Shown piece after piece: positions 42,905 through 46,251 of a DNA stretch of 46,251 nucleotides. Below the pieces are notes generated by a model. The model was not told the origin of the DNA and made no database searches. It saw only the letters and a list, made by a program, of their open reading frames with translations. How positions within the stretch are numbered: the first letter of the stretch is position 1; each line of letters opens with the position of its first letter. The stretch spans positions 1 through 46,251 of the forward strand of contig SXOO01000037.1 in the NCBI GenBank assembly GCA_005776725.1, written 5' to 3'. The position numbers were made by a program, and so were the translations under genes. The stretch comes from Pseudomonadota bacterium. GTDB lineage: Bacteria > Myxococcota_A > UBA9042 > GCA-2863065.

Positions 42905-43939
42905 TCACCCGTGGACGACGCGGTCCCTCCCAGAGCTCTTGGCCACGTAGAGCGCGGCGTCGGCGCGGCGCATGAGGCGCTGCGGATCCTCCCCGGGGCT
43001 CCACAGCGCCGTCCCGACGGAGCAGGTCACTCGAATGGCGCACCCCTCCCACGGGACCGCGAGCTCACGCACCCCTTTGAGGAGCCGCTCCACCAGTCGA
43101 TCCCGGCCCGACGGATCGACTCCGCGTACCACTACCGCGAACTCTTCACCGCCCACCCGCGCCACATGGTCGTCCCGTCGCGGAAACGCGCGAACTAGCG
43201 TGTCCGCCACGCCCCTGAGCGCGGCATCGCCCGCGGCGTGTCCCAAGGTGTCGTTCAGCTTCTTGAAGTGGTCGAGGTCGAGGGAGATCAGCAGCAGCCC
43301 GTCTCGGACCGCCTCCTCCAGGACCGTCTGTTGCTCCAACAGGCGGTCGAAAGCGCGCCGATTGTAGACCTGCGTGAGGGCATCGGTCTCCGCGTCCTTC
43401 CGGGTCGTGTCGAGGTCCGCCCGAAGCGACGCGACGTGCTCTCCCAGGCGGGACAGCTCGCTTTGAAAGCCGGCCTCGCGACGGGCCATCACGGTTCGAA
43501 TCCCGCCCACGGCGCCCTTCACCGCTCCTGCCAGGACGTCGAGCCGTCCCGTCTGCAGCGCGGCCTCGAGGCTGGCAACGTGCGCCTCCACCTCCTTGCC
43601 GGTGGAGCGCTCGCCGTGGACCATCGAGCGGATCCCTATCAGGAGCTCGCTGGTCGCACCGCGGAGCCGCTCGACTTGCCGCTCGACGAACGCCTTCTCC
43701 GCCTTGCGGCGGGCCTCCACGAAGCGCCTCGTGTCGCCGAAGCGCGACTGGGCCTCATCGCCGCGGCTCGGCCCCAGCAGCACACGCCGCGCGTGCGCTT
43801 CGCAGTCGCGCTCGAGATCCGCCTGACGATCTGTGTCGAGGTCGAAGCCGTGGCGGCCGAAGGCCCGGACGACGGCGGCCAAGGCATCGAGCGCCTGATC
43901 GACGAGGCTTTGGTGTGACGCGGGCGGTTCGGGGGGCAT
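42905..43939 (-). CDS. Cytosolic diguanylate cyclase (GGDEF domain) with coiled-coil sensory part
   Basis: A 344-residue enzyme that makes cyclic-di-GMP from two GTP. The N-terminal 180 residues are helical and charged, likely a coiled-coil dimeriser, with no membrane segment or recognised ligand domain. The GGDEF domain runs from about 183 (TDALTQVYNRRAFD) through DLDHFKKLNDTLGH to the active-site GGEEF at 263–267. RRDD at 254–257 lies exactly five residues before it, the placement of the product-inhibition I-site, so the enzyme should be active and feedback-inhibited. It stands alone. A PilZ-like protein is encoded 39 kb away in this window, but no link is shown. AAGGG lies just before ATG 43939. 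Confidence 0.95.
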   Translation of the reverse strand: MPPEPPASHQSLVDQALDALAAVVRAFGRHGFDLDTDRQADLERDCEAHARRVLLGPSRGDEAQSRFGDTRRFVEARRKAEKAFVERQVERLRGATSELLIGIRSMVHGERSTGKEVEAHVASLEAALQTGRLDVLAGAVKGAVGGIRTVMARREAGFQSELSRLGEHVASLRADLDTTRKDAETDALTQVYNRRAFDRLLEQQTVLEEAVRDGLLLISLDLDHFKKLNDTLGHAAGDAALRGVADTLVRAFPRRDDHVARVGGEEFAVVVRGVDPSGRDRLVERLLKGVRELAVPWEGCAIRVTCSVGTALWSPGEDPQRLMRRADAALYVAKSSGRDRVVHG

Positions 43940-44071
43940 GACCCTTCATGAACGGTGCAGAGCGCCCGAGAGTAAGTCCCGACTGCCGGTCCCACGTGCT
44001 TCAGCGGCGAGGGGCACGCGGCTGCACGCGCGCCGCCGGATTCCTGTAGCCTGTATCCCGGAGGTGTGGCC

Positions 44072-45763
44072 TTGAGGGGTCGCTTGATCGTGTGGTTGGT
44101 GCTTCTCGCGTGCGGAAACCCGGGCCCGCCCGAGCCGCCCGAGACGGTCGTGGTACAGGCACAGGACGCTACGCTCACGCTCGTCCCCGGAGCGGCCTGC
44201 GCCGCCGGGACGCCCCCGCCGGGCCGCTTCACGGAGTACCGAGAGGCCTGGGGGGTGGACTTCGTCTACTCCGACCACTTCACCGACTCCGGCCAGGAGT
44301 TCTGGAAGGACCTTGGCGGCGTCGCCGTAGCCGACCTCGACGGCGATCGTGCGCTGGACCTATACCTCGCCAACTACGGCGACGCAGACGCCGTCTACGT
44401 CACCGGAGGTAGGGGCGCAGCCAGCTTCCAGCGGATGGACCGCGTGGCCAGCACCGGCGTCCCGCGCTCCGGAGTGGTGTCGCTGGCGGACCTCGACGGT
44501 GACGGAGCCCTGGATGCACTGCTTGGCGGGAACGAGCTGAGTACGGGCTGGGCCCGCGGGCTCGGCACCGGGGCCTTCGCGGATCCGGTACCGCTACCGC
44601 AGGGCGCTGGCTTCGACGCGCTGCCTGTGGCCCACGGGTTCGCCACCGGGGACGTGGACGGGGACGGCTGGCTCGACGTCTGCACCGCGGTGCACGACGA
44701 GTTCCGAGATGGCGAGAACTGGCCGGGCCGCGAATGGTTCTCCCGGAACGCCGGCGGCGTCCTCGAGGCGGACGACGACAGAATCCCACCGACTCGCGTC
44801 GAGGACATGACCTTCGTCTGCTCGCTCCTCGACCTGGACGACGATGGCGATCTCGATGTCCTCGAGACAAACGACGCCTGGTCGCTCGCAGGCCTGGGCC
44901 TCGATCGCACGGACACCGAGGTCCAGGGGAACCGCGTGTTCAGGAACGACGGCGGGTTGTTCACGGACGCCAGCGCGGGGAGCGGCGCAAACATCGAGAT
45001 TTCATCGATGGGGCTGGCGGCGGGCGACTACGACAACGACGGCGACCTGGACCTCTATGTCACGTCCATGCCGCCGCTCCCCTCCGCGCTCCTCCGAAAC
45101 GACGGGGCGCTGCGCTTCAGCGACGTCACCTATGACGCGGAGGCCGACACGCTCTTCCCGGAGCACGACGTGGGTTGGGGGGCGGTCTTCGTCGACGCCG
45201 ACGCCGATGGTTGGCAGGACCTCTTCGTGGTTCACGGCTACCACACCTCGGGTGACGGAGAGGGGCTCGGCCCCGCGATCGTGAACGCAAACCACCAGGC
45301 GGACGTGCTCCTGCGCAACCTGGGCGACGGTCGCTTCGAGTCCCTGGAGGCCGCCGCGTCCGGGGTCGACGGTAAGGGATGGGGCCGCTCTGTAGCCGTG
45401 GGAGACCTGAATCGCGACGGCTTCCCCGACGTGGTGGTGACCAACGCCGACGGCCGACCCGATGTGTGGCGCAACGGCTGCGACGCGAGGCCGTGGCTAA
45501 CGGTGTCGCTCGAGGGACCGGCGCCGAACACCCACGGCGTGGGCGCTCGGGTGCGGGTTCGGTCCGCGGATCGCATCCAGACGCGCTGGATCCTCGGGGG
45601 CGGGGATGGCCTCTATGGCATGTCGGCGCCCGAGGCATACTTCGGCTTCCCGGACGGCACCGAGCAGGTCGATCTCCAGGTCCGCTGGCCGGATGGCGGC
45701 GTCACGCAGGCCACGGTCCCCGCCCGCCGACACGTGGTATTGACGCGGAGACCGCCGGCGTAG
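44072..45763 (+). CDS. FG-GAP/VCBS-repeat lipoprotein with C-terminal ASPIC/UnbV domain (CRTAC1-like)
   Basis: A 563-residue cell-surface or periplasmic protein. A short signal with lipobox LVLLAC makes it a lipoprotein. Seven calcium-binding D-x-D-x-D-G-type loops follow (for example DLDGDRALDLYL, DLDGDGALDALL, DVDGDGWLDV, DYDNDGDLDLYV, DADADGWQDLFV, DLNRDGFPDVVV), which build a beta-propeller. The last 90 residues are an ASPIC/UnbV domain (GVGARVRVRSADRIQTRWIL, FGFPDGTEQVDLQVRWPDG). GGAGG at 44060–44064 is one base from the GTG at 44066 but seven bases from the TTG at 44072, so the TTG is the probable start. Ligand unknown. Proteins of this type are abundant in myxobacteria and planctomycetes. 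Confidence 0.92.
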   Translation: MRGRLIVWLVLLACGNPGPPEPPETVVVQAQDATLTLVPGAACAAGTPPPGRFTEYREAWGVDFVYSDHFTDSGQEFWKDLGGVAVADLDGDRALDLYLANYGDADAVYVTGGRGAASFQRMDRVASTGVPRSGVVSLADLDGDGALDALLGGNELSTGWARGLGTGAFADPVPLPQGAGFDALPVAHGFATGDVDGDGWLDVCTAVHDEFRDGENWPGREWFSRNAGGVLEADDDRIPPTRVEDMTFVCSLLDLDDDGDLDVLETNDAWSLAGLGLDRTDTEVQGNRVFRNDGGLFTDASAGSGANIEISSMGLAAGDYDNDGDLDLYVTSMPPLPSALLRNDGALRFSDVTYDAEADTLFPEHDVGWGAVFVDADADGWQDLFVVHGYHTSGDGEGLGPAIVNANHQADVLLRNLGDGRFESLEAAASGVDGKGWGRSVAVGDLNRDGFPDVVVTNADGRPDVWRNGCDARPWLTVSLEGPAPNTHGVGARVRVRSADRIQTRWILGGGDGLYGMSAPEAYFGFPDGTEQVDLQVRWPDGGVTQATVPARRHVVLTRRPPA

Positions 45764-45830
45764 TCGCACGGTCCCGGCCGCCTGAGTGAGGCCACGACTA
45801 CGCTCTCAAAGTCTGCGAAAATTCATGTTG

Positions 45831-45858
45831 GGGCCGGGGCAGCAGAGCTCCCCGGCCC
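45831..45858 (+). terminator. Stem-loop after the ASPIC lipoprotein gene
   Basis: GGGCCGGGG and CCCCGGCCC form a perfect nine-base stem around a ten-base loop, 68 bases after the stop at 45763. No T-run follows. It is the strongest terminator-like structure in this 170-base gap. Confidence 0.4.
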
Positions 45859-45933
45859 GGTTCACCTCCGCGCTCCCGCGCTCCGGTGAATTCCCGTTGA
45901 GCTTTCGGGCGCGCTGGGGCACCGTCGCGCCGC

Positions 45934-46251
45934 ATGAAGCACCTCCGCAACGTCCTGATCGCCCTTCCCCTGGCCACCGCGCTCGCCTCGGCTGGCTGCA
46001 AGAAAGACAACGCACCTGCTGCGGCGCCGGGTGCGCCCACGGGCGCGGCAGCTCAGCCCGCAGCCCCTGGCGCGGAAGGCGCTGCCAAGCCCGCCGACCC
46101 GGCGGCTCCGGCTGCTGAAGGCGGAGCTGCCCCCGCAGCGGCGCCCGCGCCAGGGGCGGGCGGAGGCGGACCGTTAAAGGATGCTACATCCATGGGGCTC
46201 TCTGGCGACGCCCCCAGTGGAGTGAAGCGCGTCACATCGTCGTCCCCGGGG
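45934..46251 (+). CDS. Low-complexity Ala/Pro-rich lipoprotein, 5' part (runs off window)
   Basis: An open frame of 106 codons without a stop before the window edge. It begins MKHLRNVLIALPLATALASA followed by GCKKD, a signal peptide with a positively charged start, a hydrophobic core and a Cys suited to lipid attachment; the residue at −3 is Ser rather than Leu, so the lipobox is imperfect. The mature part starts with some 50 residues rich in Ala, Pro and Gly, a likely flexible tether, and then turns to a more mixed sequence (LKDATSMGLSGDAPSGVKRV), which may begin the folded domain. Nothing can be said of its function. Confidence 0.7.
   Translation, partial: MKHLRNVLIALPLATALASAGCKKDNAPAAAPGAPTGAAAQPAAPGAEGAAKPADPAAPAAEGGAAPAAAPAPGAGGGGPLKDATSMGLSGDAPSGVKRVTSSSPG

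Overview
The window is GC-rich and densely coded, with many genes ending in G/C codons. It carries a large Ser/Thr kinase–AAA–cyclase chimera, PilZ and GGDEF signalling proteins, an ASPIC/UnbV lipoprotein and a contractile injection system. This mix points to a myxobacterium or another deltaproteobacterial-type (Myxococcota) chromosome. That assignment is an inference from gene content; no rRNA or marker gene beyond a partial dnaE is present. No tRNA, rRNA, CRISPR array or insertion sequence was seen.

Left part (1–21 kb). The 3' end of dnaE is followed by an uncharacterised protein with a DUF2314-like C-terminus. Next is a two-gene overlapping pair that looks like a diffusible-signal (Phc-type) quorum-sensing cassette: a PilZ–methyltransferase of the PhcB type, and a membrane sensor that fuses a PhcS-like kinase to a PhcR-like receiver-kinase. 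Convergent to it is a Tat-exported PhoD-type phosphatase. Further rightward-reading genes are a methyltransferase/di-iron protein pair, the 1.77-kiloresidue kinase–ATPase–GAF–adenylate cyclase, and an MpaB-type oxygenase/DUF1295 membrane-protein pair. Facing these is comEC.

Central part (21–38 kb). One leftward-reading gene set encodes an extracellular-type contractile injection system (eCIS). Transcription order is sheath, tube, a giant 1,576-residue Ala/Arg-rich protein, LysM tube-baseplate adaptor (Afp7-like), hub (Afp8-like, gpD fold), a 63-residue zinc-ribbon protein, gp25, gpJ (Afp11-like), gpI with an added PASTA domain, and a fibre/baseplate-like protein. A coiled-coil + CTP-dependent lipid-kinase-like membrane protein follows, then comEC. 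Several junctions are ATGA overlaps or gaps under 50 bases, so most of the set is probably co-transcribed. The tube has glycine-zipper sequences at both ends. No AAA+ ATPase, cap/terminator protein, PAAR tip or conventional tape measure is visible in the window. This makes it the best candidate for an unusual system here.

Right part (38–46 kb). Contents are a YdjM-like membrane protein, a zinc-ribbon protein with a long VA(E/A/Q)P tetrapeptide-repeat tract, an exported cyclophilin, a cytosolic diguanylate cyclase with an intact I-site, an FG-GAP/ASPIC lipoprotein read from a probable TTG start, and the 5' end of a low-complexity lipoprotein gene running off the window.

Functional names rest on motif recognition by eye. 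No database search was possible.
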